The translations under genes were made by a program, and so were the position numbers. A stretch of 64,000 bases of DNA, taken from positions 620,001 through 684,000 of the forward strand of contig NZ_JAFFZW010000002.1 of the NCBI RefSeq assembly GCF_017826695.1, read 5' to 3'. Below the pieces are notes generated by a model. The model was not told where the DNA came from and did no database searches. It saw nothing but the letters and a program-made list of their open reading frames with translations. This document shows, piece after piece, positions 26,891 to 35,584 of this stretch; the stretch's first letter is position 1; each line of letters starts with the position of its first letter. The stretch comes from Pseudomonas alliivorans (GTDB lineage: Bacteria > Pseudomonadota > Gammaproteobacteria > Pseudomonadales > Pseudomonadaceae).

Positions 26891-28639
26891 TCACCCCACC
26901 ATCTGCCACAACGACGCCCCGACCCCGGTAATACTCTCCCCTGCAATCAGCCCCGCCGCCGCGGTAATCGCGAACCGCTCGGTAACGCTCGCCCAGCGGC
27001 AGCTCACCAGCCAGGTCACGATAGCGCCGAGGGCCATCATCAGCGATACCGACGCGGGCAGCACGAAGGCCAGGCCCAGCGCGGCGGTGCTGGGGAGGAA
27101 TCTGGCGCGGCGTGCGGGCAATACGCTGTCGAGAATGCCCAGCAGCAGCCCGGCCAGCCCGCCGATGAAGATTGCCCAGCGAATACTGGCGGACAGCGAG
27201 TCCAGCCCGTGGGTCAGGGTTTGCGCCACGGCTTTCCAGGTAGCGACCGCGGGCGCAGGCCACTCTTCGGTGAGCAACATGCCCTGCGGATCAGGGATCA
27301 GCGCCAGATAGGCCAACACACCGACGATGCTGCCGACGAAGATCCCCAGGGTTTGCGCAATCAGTTGTTTGCGCGGGGTGGCGCCAATGGCACGGCCGAC
27401 CTTGAAGTCGTTCATCAGGTCGGTGCACTGCCCGGCCGAACCGCCTGCGGTGTTGGCACTCATCAGGTTGATCGGCACCTGACCCGGCGCAACGATGCCG
27501 AAGCTCAGCTGGGACAACTGACCAATGGCGCCGATAGGCGGAATGCCGGTTGCGCCAACCACTCGGGCCGCCACTGCGGCCAGGCAGATGGCCAATGGAA
27601 TGGTCAGCAGCGCCATCCACAGATTGATGCCGAAAAGCAGCGCCTGCAGGCTGACCACCAGCACGATCGCCAGTGCAAAGCCGGCCGCCGGTCCAGGCTT
27701 TGGCAGAGTCCAGGTTTTGCCGCCCTGCGCCCTGGTGGTGTTGTGCAAGGCCCAAAGCCGAATTGCCAGCGACGCGAGTGTCGAGCAGACCATCAGGCTC
27801 ACACCTGGCCACAACAGCCATTCCACCAGAGCGGCGAACTGCGGGCCACTGCTGTCGGGCGGCAACTGCACCAGCCCCTGCTCCAGCAGCCAGGGTGCCA
27901 GCCCGCCCCATGCCAGCACAGCGCCGAGCAGCAACGTCAAGCCCACGCGAATGCCAATGATCGCGCCGAAACCCACCAGCAGCAGCGAGGGGTCGGCGGT
28001 AAAGGTCAGACGCTCCAGCTGGGCGTTGGGCGACCAGCGTGGCAACGCCCACATGAAGGTATCGACCCATTTGACCGATGCTGACAGTAACGCGGCGCTC
28101 AGCAGTACTTTGAGGCGTGTCGCGGCTTCATGGCCGTGGTTGTAGATGTGCAGCAGGGTTTCCAGCGTCGCCATGCCTTCGGGAAACTTCAGCGCTTTAT
28201 CGTTGAGCAGCGAGGGGCGCAGGTACCAGGCGATCCAGATACCCAGAAAACTCACCGAGAACACCCAGGCGATCATCGGAACGGCATCCAGTTGCTGGCC
28301 GGTCAGCAGCGTGTAGGCAGGGATCGGCGCAACCAGTCCGCCGGAAATGATCGATGCAGCGGCAGAAGCAACGGTCTGGTTGATGTTGCTTTCATGCAGG
28401 GTCCAGGGCATTTGCGTGGTCGAACGACGGGCCAGGCCTTGCCAGATGCCATAGCCGATCAGCAAGGCGATGATCGACATGTTGAACGACCAGCCAATCT
28501 TGAGTCCCGCGTATACATTGGAGGGTGTCAGGAGGATACCGAGCACGATCCCGGTAACGACAGCGCGCAGACTCAGCTCACGTTCTACAGGTCCGGCCAG
28601 CGAAGTCGTCGACGAAAGCGATGGCGAGGCTTGGTGCAT
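26891..28639 (-). CDS. OPT-family oligopeptide transporter
   Basis: A 582-residue polytopic inner-membrane transporter. TPSNVYAGLKIGWSFNMSII near the N-terminus and the NTAGGSAGQCTDLMNDFKVG segment (about 390-410) are OPT hallmarks. These proteins import short peptides or metal chelates such as iron-nicotianamine-like complexes using the proton gradient. The gene is monocistronic, followed 63 bp past its end by no same-strand gene; the HAD gene upstream is 80 bp away on the same strand. The long open frames on the opposite strand are shadows. Confidence 0.92.
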   Translation of the reverse strand: MHQASPSLSSTTSLAGPVERELSLRAVVTGIVLGILLTPSNVYAGLKIGWSFNMSIIALLIGYGIWQGLARRSTTQMPWTLHESNINQTVASAAASIISGGLVAPIPAYTLLTGQQLDAVPMIAWVFSVSFLGIWIAWYLRPSLLNDKALKFPEGMATLETLLHIYNHGHEAATRLKVLLSAALLSASVKWVDTFMWALPRWSPNAQLERLTFTADPSLLLVGFGAIIGIRVGLTLLLGAVLAWGGLAPWLLEQGLVQLPPDSSGPQFAALVEWLLWPGVSLMVCSTLASLAIRLWALHNTTRAQGGKTWTLPKPGPAAGFALAIVLVVSLQALLFGINLWMALLTIPLAICLAAVAARVVGATGIPPIGAIGQLSQLSFGIVAPGQVPINLMSANTAGGSAGQCTDLMNDFKVGRAIGATPRKQLIAQTLGIFVGSIVGVLAYLALIPDPQGMLLTEEWPAPAVATWKAVAQTLTHGLDSLSASIRWAIFIGGLAGLLLGILDSVLPARRARFLPSTAALGLAFVLPASVSLMMALGAIVTWLVSCRWASVTERFAITAAAGLIAGESITGVGASLWQMVG

Positions 28640-28719
28640 GCGAATTCCTTATCGGCAATGAAACAGCGCGGTCACTCAACGCCGCGGCCTAACAAGTGAG
28701 CGCCGTATCGTCGCAAGGT

Positions 28720-29439
28720 TCAGGGTGACGTGCAAAGCTGCCGGGCAAGGTCGATCAGACTGTCGGCTTCATAGTCCCAGTCCTGGGCATAATCCGCGTC
28801 GGGCGCAGGGGCTCCTCCGTACTCCATGGGCCGATGGACAAAAGCCGTCATCAGGCCGCAATCCCTGGCTGCCGCCAGATCGCTGTGGTGGCATGCCACC
28901 AGACACAATTGCTGTGGCTTCAAGCCCAGTGCATCGACGGTCGTCAGGTAGGCGGCAGGCTCCGGCTTGTAGGTCTGGGCAAACTCCGCTCCCAGCAAGG
29001 CGTCCCACTGCAGACCGTTGTAGCGGTTCATCGCGATCATCAGCTCAACGTTGGCGTTGGACAGGGTCACGACTGGCAGACGCTCGCGCAGCCGCACCAG
29101 CCCTTCAGGTACATCGGGCCAAGGATCAAGCCGCCGCCAGGCGTGGGCGAGCCGCCATAACTCATCGGGCTGAATGCGACTGACGTCCAGACCATGGGTG
29201 CTCAAAAGCTGTTGCAGCGTCTCGTGGTGCAAGGTATCCAGCACAACAAAGCCTCTCGCCTCATTGATGCACTCGCGCATCGCCGGGGCGTAAAGCTTTC
29301 TCCACTGCAATGCGAAATCGGCCGGTCTGACCGAAGGCAGGTTGCTGGCCAGAAACGCTGCGGTTTCGCGGGCAATACCCGAATGCCAGTCAACCACTGT
29401 GCCGAAGACATCAAACGCCAGCGCTTTTGGAAGCGTCAT
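28720..29439 (-). CDS. Haloacid dehalogenase, type II
   Basis: A 239-residue HAD-superfamily enzyme of the L-2-haloacid dehalogenase subgroup. Motif I: AFDVFGTVVDWHSGI with the nucleophile Asp at about 9; motif II: LSNANVELM; motif III Lys in TYKPEPAAY; motif IV: ACHHSDLAAARDCG. The FDVFGTVVDW and KPEPAAYL sequences are those of dehalogenases that hydrolyse 2-haloalkanoic acids. ATG 29439 (MTLPKAL) is preferred over 29472. The real substrate may instead be a phosphate ester. Confidence 0.9.
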   Translation of the reverse strand: MTLPKALAFDVFGTVVDWHSGIARETAAFLASNLPSVRPADFALQWRKLYAPAMRECINEARGFVVLDTLHHETLQQLLSTHGLDVSRIQPDELWRLAHAWRRLDPWPDVPEGLVRLRERLPVVTLSNANVELMIAMNRYNGLQWDALLGAEFAQTYKPEPAAYLTTVDALGLKPQQLCLVACHHSDLAAARDCGLMTAFVHRPMEYGGAPAPDADYAQDWDYEADSLIDLARQLCTSP

Positions 29440-29529
29440 CGGGTTCCTCCTGAAATTGCCATCGGGAACCACTGTAGTGAGTAAACGCGCGTCTGGCGAA
29501 CATGGATTGATCGGACGATGCTGACCGGA

Positions 29530-30384
29530 TCAACCTGGCTGGTGAGCGGTGCGTGCCTGCGAAGGCGATTTTGCGTCCAGTTTCAGGTTCTTGCGGATGG
29601 CCGTATCCAGAAAACCCGCCGGCAAAAAGCGGCGCATGAATTTAAACTGGCCTGCCGTTTTACCGGCGGTGTAACGCAGCTTCGGACGCTGGGCACGGGC
29701 GGCCTTGAGCACCACCTGGGCGACTACATCCGGGCTGTCGGCACTGGCCATGGCGTGGTTGACCGCTTTGGACACCCGCGCCCGGACGTCTTGATAAAGC
29801 TCCAGCTTGGCGTCAGCTTCAAGGTTGTTGGTTTCGAATGATGTTTGGGTATAGCCAGGCTCGATGACCGTGACCCTGATACCGAATGTGCGCAATTCGT
29901 GATCCAGAGACTCCGAATACCCTTCCACCGCATGTTTGGTGGCCGCGTACAACGCCACGAACGGCACCGGCACGATGCCCAGAATGGACCCTATGTTGAT
30001 GATCCGGCCGCCACCCTGCCGGCGCATGTGCGGCACAACGGCGCGAGTGGCGCGCACAATGCCCAGAAAGTTGGTGTCGAAAATGGCCTTGGCCTGCTCG
30101 ATCGAACTCTCTTCGGCCGCTGCTGGCGCAATTCCGAAACCGGCGTTGTTGACCAGCAGGTCAATGCGCCCTTCCAGCACCAGCAGTTCCTTTATCGCCG
30201 CCTCGACGGACGCATCGTCCGTCACATCGAGGGCCAGCATCGAAAAATTGCGCGGGCCACTCCGGGTTCCTTTCCGGCTGGTTCCGTAAACGGTATAGCC
30301 TGCCGCAGCGAGCGCGTTGGCAGTGGCTTCGCCGATGCCGGAAGAAGCGCCGGTCACCAGCGCTACAGGTGTGTGGGTCGTCAT
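29530..30384 (-). CDS. Short-chain dehydrogenase/reductase
   Basis: A 284-residue classical SDR oxidoreductase using NAD(P)H. The cofactor motif is TGASSGIGEATANALA; NNAGFG follows; the catalytic Tyr-Lys pair is in YAATKHAVEGYSESL. The presence of TSRKG after the second strand suggests NADPH. ATG 30384 is chosen because the upstream frame (to 30477) has a poor His-rich start. The gene is monocistronic; the substrate is unknown. Confidence 0.9.
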   Translation of the reverse strand: MTTHTPVALVTGASSGIGEATANALAAAGYTVYGTSRKGTRSGPRNFSMLALDVTDDASVEAAIKELLVLEGRIDLLVNNAGFGIAPAAAEESSIEQAKAIFDTNFLGIVRATRAVVPHMRRQGGGRIINIGSILGIVPVPFVALYAATKHAVEGYSESLDHELRTFGIRVTVIEPGYTQTSFETNNLEADAKLELYQDVRARVSKAVNHAMASADSPDVVAQVVLKAARAQRPKLRYTAGKTAGQFKFMRRFLPAGFLDTAIRKNLKLDAKSPSQARTAHQPG

Positions 30385-30505
30385 AGAGGTGCCTTCGCGG
30401 GTCGACTGACTGAAGATAGCGCTATGATGATGATCGAAATCATAACCGTCAATGTCTTTGATGCTGATCAACATCAATACTACCTATCGGCCGGATGAAG
30501 AGCCT

Positions 30506-31036
30506 CTATCCCCCGCTTGCCTCGGGCGCAGGAATCCGTCGTAGCACCTCGTCATAAGGTGCAAGATCGAGAAACGCGGTGGCTTCAAATGCCTTGCCTT
30601 CACGCATGTGAAAGATCCAGGCATAACTGTTGTTGTAAGCCTGCCCATCCCGCGCCACGCCAACGCCATCCCACTGAACGATGACGTGATCGCCATCCGC
30701 CCAGACGCGTTTGCTCACCGGTCCGACCGGACTGGACAACCGTGATACGAACGGTCGCACGGCTTGCTGAACGAACGAATCGACGCCCCGATAAACGCCC
30801 GCGCTGGGGCCAGAACCTTTGATGGTCCAGACCACATCGGGCCACAGCATGTCAGTGAAAAACGTCGTCCCTCCGGCCGCCCAGCGATCAAAGGCCTGGG
30901 TCACGCGCTGCTTGTTGCAGGCCTCGGTATCCGAGGCGCAAGCGGCATCAGCGTTTGCGCAAATCAGCCCGGCGCCCATCATGGCAACCATGACCAGCGC
31001 CAACGCTCGAGTACTTTTCACAATGGAAACGTGCAT
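30506..31036 (-). CDS. Secreted SnoaL-like protein
   Basis: A 176-residue protein with a cleavable signal peptide (hydrophobic ALALVMVAMMGAGLICANAD, cleavage near ADA) and an NTF2-like mature domain: VTQAFDRWAAGGTTFFTDML, VWTIKGSGPSAGVYRG and a sheet ending YDEVLRRIPAP. Family members include ketosteroid isomerase-like enzymes and ligand binders, and export to the periplasm is unusual enough to note. ATG 31036 is selected because it gives a clean signal peptide; the longer frame to 31102 adds 22 non-conserved residues. Confidence 0.8.
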   Translation of the reverse strand: MHVSIVKSTRALALVMVAMMGAGLICANADAACASDTEACNKQRVTQAFDRWAAGGTTFFTDMLWPDVVWTIKGSGPSAGVYRGVDSFVQQAVRPFVSRLSSPVGPVSKRVWADGDHVIVQWDGVGVARDGQAYNNSYAWIFHMREGKAFEATAFLDLAPYDEVLRRIPAPEASGG

Positions 31037-31114
31037 TTGAAGACTCCTCCAGCCACCACGGCATTTAGAGAACAAAAGACCCACCCAAAAATAAGCGGGC
31101 ATTATGGAATGCGG

Positions 31115-32185
31115 TCACAAACGGTTTTGCAGCCGGGCACCGCCGAAGATCAATTGCTGAACCATCGGCCGCGACACGAAGCGCTCGGGAAAGATCGGCG
31201 CGGGCGCACTGATCTGATCCAACCGGGCAACCTGTTCATCATCCAGTTGCAGGTCAAGCGCGGCGAGATTGTCCAGCGCCTGCGCCAGCGTTCTGGCACC
31301 CAGTACCGGCGCAACCACTGCGGGATTCATGAGCGTCCAGGCCAGTGCGACCTGGGAGGCCGTGACGCCGACTTCGTTGGCGATGTCACCCACGACACTG
31401 GCGATCTCGAGTGATCGCTCGGTCATATGCCCCGATGAACTGATCACGCCCTTGCGGGTAGACGATACGCCCGCTTCGCTGGCCTGCTGCAGATCGTCGC
31501 GGCTGTATTTGCCGGTCAGAATGCCGCCGCCCAATGGCGACCATGGCAGCACGCCAAGCCCCATCGCTTCGGCCATCGGAATCAGCTCATGCTCGACGCT
31601 GCGTTCGACCAGGCTGTATTCGATTTGCAGCGCAACCAGCGGCGACCCGCCACGCAACAGCGCCAGGGTTTGCAATTCAGCGACCTTCCATGCCGGGGTG
31701 TTGCAGATACCGAGGTAAAGCACCTTGCCGGCGCGCACCAGGTCGTCCAGTGCGCGCATCACTTCGTCGGCCGAGGTGGTGAAATCCCAGGCATGCAGGT
31801 AGAGCAATTCGATGCGGTCGGTGTCGAGTTGCCTGAGACTGGTCTCGACCGAGCGCATCAGGTTAAGCCTGTGGTTACCGCCCGAGTTGGGGTTACCCGG
31901 ATCACGCGCCATGGTGTACTTGGTCGAGACGACGAGGCGCTCGCGCTTGCCTTTGAGAAACTGCCCCAGGATGCGCTCCGACTCGCCGTTGGTGTAGTTG
32001 ACGGCGGTATCGATGAAGTTGCCGCCCCGGTCGACATAGGCATCGAATATCTGCCGTGCCTGATCGGCCTCCGCGCCCCAGCCCCAGTCAGCCCCAAAGG
32101 TCATGGTGCCAAGGGCCATGGGCGAGACGCGCATACCTGATCGTCCGAGCAGGCGGTAATGGTCGAGAGCAGTGATAGCGGGCAT
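31115..32185 (-). CDS. Aldo/keto reductase
   Basis: A 356-residue (beta/alpha)8 barrel NADPH oxidoreductase. NFIDTAVNYTNGESERILGQ contains the catalytic Asp and Tyr, the Lys is in VVSTKYTMARD, and the His in ELLYLHAWD, the complete D-Y-K-H tetrad. RSGMRVSPMALGTMTFG is typical of the YhdN/Tas-like branch. It is divergent from an AraC regulator across 150 bp, the likely controller, and the aldehyde or ketone substrate is not evident. Confidence 0.9.
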   Translation of the reverse strand: MPAITALDHYRLLGRSGMRVSPMALGTMTFGADWGWGAEADQARQIFDAYVDRGGNFIDTAVNYTNGESERILGQFLKGKRERLVVSTKYTMARDPGNPNSGGNHRLNLMRSVETSLRQLDTDRIELLYLHAWDFTTSADEVMRALDDLVRAGKVLYLGICNTPAWKVAELQTLALLRGGSPLVALQIEYSLVERSVEHELIPMAEAMGLGVLPWSPLGGGILTGKYSRDDLQQASEAGVSSTRKGVISSSGHMTERSLEIASVVGDIANEVGVTASQVALAWTLMNPAVVAPVLGARTLAQALDNLAALDLQLDDEQVARLDQISAPAPIFPERFVSRPMVQQLIFGGARLQNRL

Positions 32186-32335
32186 GATGGCCTCCTTACT
32201 GAGATGAAGTTCTGAGCAGTCGGGTTCAGTCTGCCGCCAGGGAGGCGCTACGCTATAGCCGGATCGTCCTGCGTTCTTGCACGATTATCCGAACGGGATT
32301 GAAAGCTGTTTCATCATCAAGTGGGACGGGCCGCT

Positions 32336-33238
32336 ATGGGTTCTCTGGAAAAACTGATCGACATCATCCGCCGTCATGCAAGGACCGACGGCCTGCACAC
32401 TACGCCTGTCGCGGGTGTCAGTCTGGTTCGCTCGGGCGCGCCCACCGTGCCGATGCCGGTGGTCTATGAACCCACCCTGTGTCTGATCGTTCAAGGCCGC
32501 AAGCAGGTGGCGGCTGGAACCTTGTCCTACGTGTATGACGCATCCACCTATCTGGTGGCGTCGGTGGACATGCCCGTCATGGGGTCGGTCATCGAAGCGA
32601 GCGAGGCGTTACCGTATCTGTGCCTCGTGCTGGACCTGGACATGACCATCCTCAGCGAACTGGCGCTTCGGCACCCGGCCATCAGCGAACCAAGCGACCT
32701 GCCGACTGCCGGTATCGAACTCAACGCCACCACGCCGGAACTGCTCGACGCAGCGGCCAGGCTTGCCGGTCTGCTGGATGCACCCCACGACATCGAGGCA
32801 CTGGCACCGCTCATCATTCGGGAGATGCTGTATCGGCTGCTGAGCGAGAGCGGCAATGGTATCGTCCGGCAGCTGGCCCGGGCAGACAGTCGACTGCGGC
32901 AGATTGCAAAAGCGATTGCCTGGATGCGTGAGCACTACCGCCAGGGTTGTCGGATCGATGACATTGCCGAACTGGCCGGTATGAGCCGTTCCACGTTCCA
33001 CGCGCATTTCAAGGCAGTGACGTCAATGAGTCCGCTGGAATTTCGCAGTCAGTTGCGATTGCAGGAAGCACGTCGCCTGATGGTCGCCGAAGCCGTGGAC
33101 GCGGCCGGGGCTGGCTATCAGGTCGGCTACGAAAGTCCCTCGCAGTTCAGCCGGGACTACGTGCGTCTGTTTGGCCTGCCACCGGCGCGGGACGCCAGCC
33201 GATTGCGAAGCGCGGTCGAGATGAGTGCGGGAAAGTGA
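32336..33238 (+). CDS. AraC-family regulator with AraC_N domain
   Basis: A 300-residue regulator with the N-terminal AraC_N (PF06719-type) domain, PTLCLIVQGRKQVAAGTL, and a C-terminal double helix-turn-helix: IDDIAELAGMSRSTFHAHFK and AAGAGYQVGYESPSQFSRDY. Regulators of this kind typically sit opposite the dehydrogenase or reductase they control, here the aldo/keto reductase. ATG 32336 (MGSLEKL) is likely; 32321 is possible. Confidence 0.9.
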   Translation: MGSLEKLIDIIRRHARTDGLHTTPVAGVSLVRSGAPTVPMPVVYEPTLCLIVQGRKQVAAGTLSYVYDASTYLVASVDMPVMGSVIEASEALPYLCLVLDLDMTILSELALRHPAISEPSDLPTAGIELNATTPELLDAAARLAGLLDAPHDIEALAPLIIREMLYRLLSESGNGIVRQLARADSRLRQIAKAIAWMREHYRQGCRIDDIAELAGMSRSTFHAHFKAVTSMSPLEFRSQLRLQEARRLMVAEAVDAAGAGYQVGYESPSQFSRDYVRLFGLPPARDASRLRSAVEMSAGK

Positions 33239-33265
33239 GCAGGCAGTCCGCCGAGGCCTTGCAGG

Positions 33266-34150
33266 TCAATGCACCCAGCGCACCTTGTACAGATGAAGGT
33301 CCGAGACCGGCACACGCACCCCGCCTCTGCCCTCGCGATCCGCCAGATGAAAGCCGTAGGCCCACCAGTTCTCCTCGACCTCGACCCAGGCCGTGCGCTC
33401 ACCCAGAACGCTCAGTGCCTTGACCCTTGAGGCCGAGCGTAAAGGCTCGAACGACGAAAACGCCCCATCGTCCGGACTGAACAGCCAGACACCGTCATCG
33501 GTCGTGACTGCATAACGACCATCGCCAAGCGCCGACAGATCATGGCCGTCACGCCTTCCCGGCAACGTCCAGCGTCCAGCTTCATGCAGTGCAGGTGATG
33601 CGCGCTCACCGCTCAGCGTAAAGGCCTGCAACAGGTCATGGGACAGCGCGAACAGACGCTGACGCCGGGTATCCCAGACCACGCCGTGACCCGAAGGGAG
33701 CGGCGTCTCGAACAGCGGCCTTTCGTTGCGATACCGATCGTAGAGCTGCAGTCGGTCGCCATTGGGCTCAATCGACAACGCGACTGCGATCAAACCGTCG
33801 GGCAAGTACTCGGCCGAATGCGCCATCGGCGCAAAAGCGCGAAACAGGACCCGGCCGGATGCCCTATCCAGCAAAACCACGCCACCTGTGGAAGACGTCA
33901 CCAGTATGGCGCGGCCACCCTCGACCGGCTTGCATTCGTCAATATGCGACAGCAGCTTCTGGCGATAGGCGTCCGGCAAATCTTTCGCCTGGGCGGCGCT
34001 CCAGCGCCAGGTTTCGGTGGCGCTCGCCACTTGCACACGGTACTCGCGGACTTGATCGTCCCCACAGGCGTAAAGTCTTTCGGCCGACCGGGCGACTGTC
34101 GCTGTGGTGGTCAGCAGAAGCACAAGCAGACAGTGCAACGTTCGCATCAT
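33266..34150 (-). CDS. Secreted propeller-like protein (DUF6528-like)
   Basis: A 294-residue exported protein. The signal peptide is hydrophobic (CLLVLLLTTTATVARSAE), followed by a repetitive run of beta-rich segments such as SSTGGVVLLDRASGRVLFRA, RLQLYDRYRNERPLFETPLP and DGVWLFSPDDGAFSSFEPL that look like blades of a beta-propeller, probably six or seven. It begins 34 bp after the ROK regulator on the same strand and is surely co-transcribed. With a TonB receptor divergent from them, it may bind or present the imported compound in the periplasm. The family name is from memory. Confidence 0.65.
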   Translation of the reverse strand: MMRTLHCLLVLLLTTTATVARSAERLYACGDDQVREYRVQVASATETWRWSAAQAKDLPDAYRQKLLSHIDECKPVEGGRAILVTSSTGGVVLLDRASGRVLFRAFAPMAHSAEYLPDGLIAVALSIEPNGDRLQLYDRYRNERPLFETPLPSGHGVVWDTRRQRLFALSHDLLQAFTLSGERASPALHEAGRWTLPGRRDGHDLSALGDGRYAVTTDDGVWLFSPDDGAFSSFEPLRSASRVKALSVLGERTAWVEVEENWWAYGFHLADREGRGGVRVPVSDLHLYKVRWVH

Positions 34151-34184
34151 CGAACCTCATGGGCCGGGCAGGCGAAAAAAACGC

Positions 34185-35357
34185 TTACAGGAAAAAGCAG
34201 GCCCGCAGCGGAATCAGGGCCGCACCACGGGCTGCGGCGTCACAACTCTGCTGCCCCATTATCAGACGTGGTCGTGCGGCCGTAATGCCGTAACGGTCGC
34301 CGCCCCAGTATTCGACGCGTACCATCAGGGCCTCACCCAGCGCGACCGGCAATTGCCCGCCAAACACGATGGCCTGAGGATCGAGAATGCCGCTGAGCGA
34401 ATTGATGATGCGGTTCAGGCACGGCATCACCCGGTCGACCCAGGCGTCAACACCTGGCCATTGAGGATCGAACCGCAGCGAGATGTCTTCGATGGAATCG
34501 ACATCCACCCCCTGCTCCTGAAGCATTTCCAGCAGGTAACGCAGCGCCGGACGCACTTCCTGCTCTTCACGCGTGAGTATCGAGCTGAGTTCGCCTGCGT
34601 TGCCGTTGGCACCGAAAAACGGCTTGCCCTCGATCACCAGCCCGCCGCCGAAACCATAGTTGAACCCCAAGTACACGAAGGAACGCGCCCAGCGCCCGGC
34701 ACCACACAGGCTCTCGCCTACCGCAGCAGCGCTGACACTGTTTTCGATCCACACCGGCAGGCCGAACGTCTCTTCCAACAGCGGCTGCAGATCGATCAAT
34801 GACCAGTCACGCAACGGCTCCGGAGCGTTGATCTGCCGACGGTTGGCGACAAAATAGCCGTTGATCGAGAACCCGACGCCGATCAGGCTCGCCTTGTCCA
34901 CGCCATTACGCGAACAGATCCTGTCCAGCGCAGTGCTCAAGCGCTCCAGAGTGGTCTGCCGGCTCAAGGGCGGAAATCGAAAACGCACTTCTTCCACCAG
35001 CTCGCAATCCAGCGCAGTCAACGAAAGGATGGCGCAGTCGGTATTGATTGCGATGCCGACGCTGAAGGCGGTTCTGGCCGCCAATTGCAGACTCGGTGAA
35101 GGCTTGCCGCGTCCTGCACCAGACGCAGGCGGGCCGGCCTGCAACAGGTCGCGCGCCAGCAGCGTGCTGATGATCCGGTGAGTCGACTGCTGGGTCAGGT
35201 GGCTCAATTGACCGACACGTGACTGACTGATACGGCCTTCACGCCGGATCAGATCCAGAATGAACCGCTCGTTATCCGACACTTGAATCCCTTCATTAAG
35301 CGTGTGCTTGGGCAAGAAACGTTCTCCTTTGCCAAAGTAGTTGTGAATAGGCCGCAT
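34185..35357 (-). CDS. ROK-family transcriptional regulator
   Basis: A 390-residue regulator with an N-terminal MarR-like helix-turn-helix (FILDLIRREGRISQSRVGQL and QQSTHRIISTLLARDL) fused to a ROK sugar-kinase-like domain: VGFSINGYFV, FVYLGFNYGFGGGLVIEGKP and GANGNAGELSS. The canonical ROK zinc cluster CxxGxxGCxE is not evident after GNAGELSS, so it is more like NagC/Mlc-type regulators with an altered sensor. Sugars or sugar phosphates are the usual effectors. The start could be ATG 35432 instead; 35357 leaves the TTTACGTTTAAAT element as an upstream site. It is divergent from the TonB receptor. Confidence 0.88.
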   Translation of the reverse strand: MRPIHNYFGKGERFLPKHTLNEGIQVSDNERFILDLIRREGRISQSRVGQLSHLTQQSTHRIISTLLARDLLQAGPPASGAGRGKPSPSLQLAARTAFSVGIAINTDCAILSLTALDCELVEEVRFRFPPLSRQTTLERLSTALDRICSRNGVDKASLIGVGFSINGYFVANRRQINAPEPLRDWSLIDLQPLLEETFGLPVWIENSVSAAAVGESLCGAGRWARSFVYLGFNYGFGGGLVIEGKPFFGANGNAGELSSILTREEQEVRPALRYLLEMLQEQGVDVDSIEDISLRFDPQWPGVDAWVDRVMPCLNRIINSLSGILDPQAIVFGGQLPVALGEALMVRVEYWGGDRYGITAARPRLIMGQQSCDAAARGAALIPLRACFFL

Positions 35358-35367
35358 ATTTTCACAC

Positions 35368-35380
35368 TTTACGTTTAAAT
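35368..35380. promoter_or_regulatory. Candidate ROK operator, site A
   Basis: TTTACGTTTAAAT just before the ROK start is repeated in inverse at 35533-35545 as CTTAAAGCGTAAA (TTTACGCTTTAAG on the other strand). The shared element TTTACGYTT suggests a common binding site near both divergent promoters. Confidence 0.45.
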
Positions 35381-35519
35381 ATGATGACAATTCCAAACAT
35401 GCTGAACGCTGGGCTTTTGGCAATTTGCTCATATGCCCAGCGTGCCTCTCTCGGCGTGCTTTCTATGACTCATAGCGAACTGATTAACGACGAAATCTCA
35501 AGCCGGCTGCTGTCAGTCA

Positions 35520-35551
35520 TTTTTATTTAACACTTAAAGCGTAAATAAAAA
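35520..35551. promoter_or_regulatory. Palindromic operator, site B
   Basis: Ten-bp inverted arms TTTTTATTTA and TAAATAAAAA around a 12-base spacer, 33 bp upstream of the TonB receptor ATG. It contains the TTTACG-type element. AT-rich TTATTT/AAATAA arms recall Mlc/NagC operators of the ROK family. Confidence 0.65.
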
Positions 35552-35584
35552 GACAGACCTCTTCGGCCTTCACGAGATTTCACC

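Noticed and set aside
26831..28084. 417-residue open frame opposite the OPT transporter
   Set aside because: Gln/His/Pro-rich shadow translation; the minus-strand transporter is convincing.
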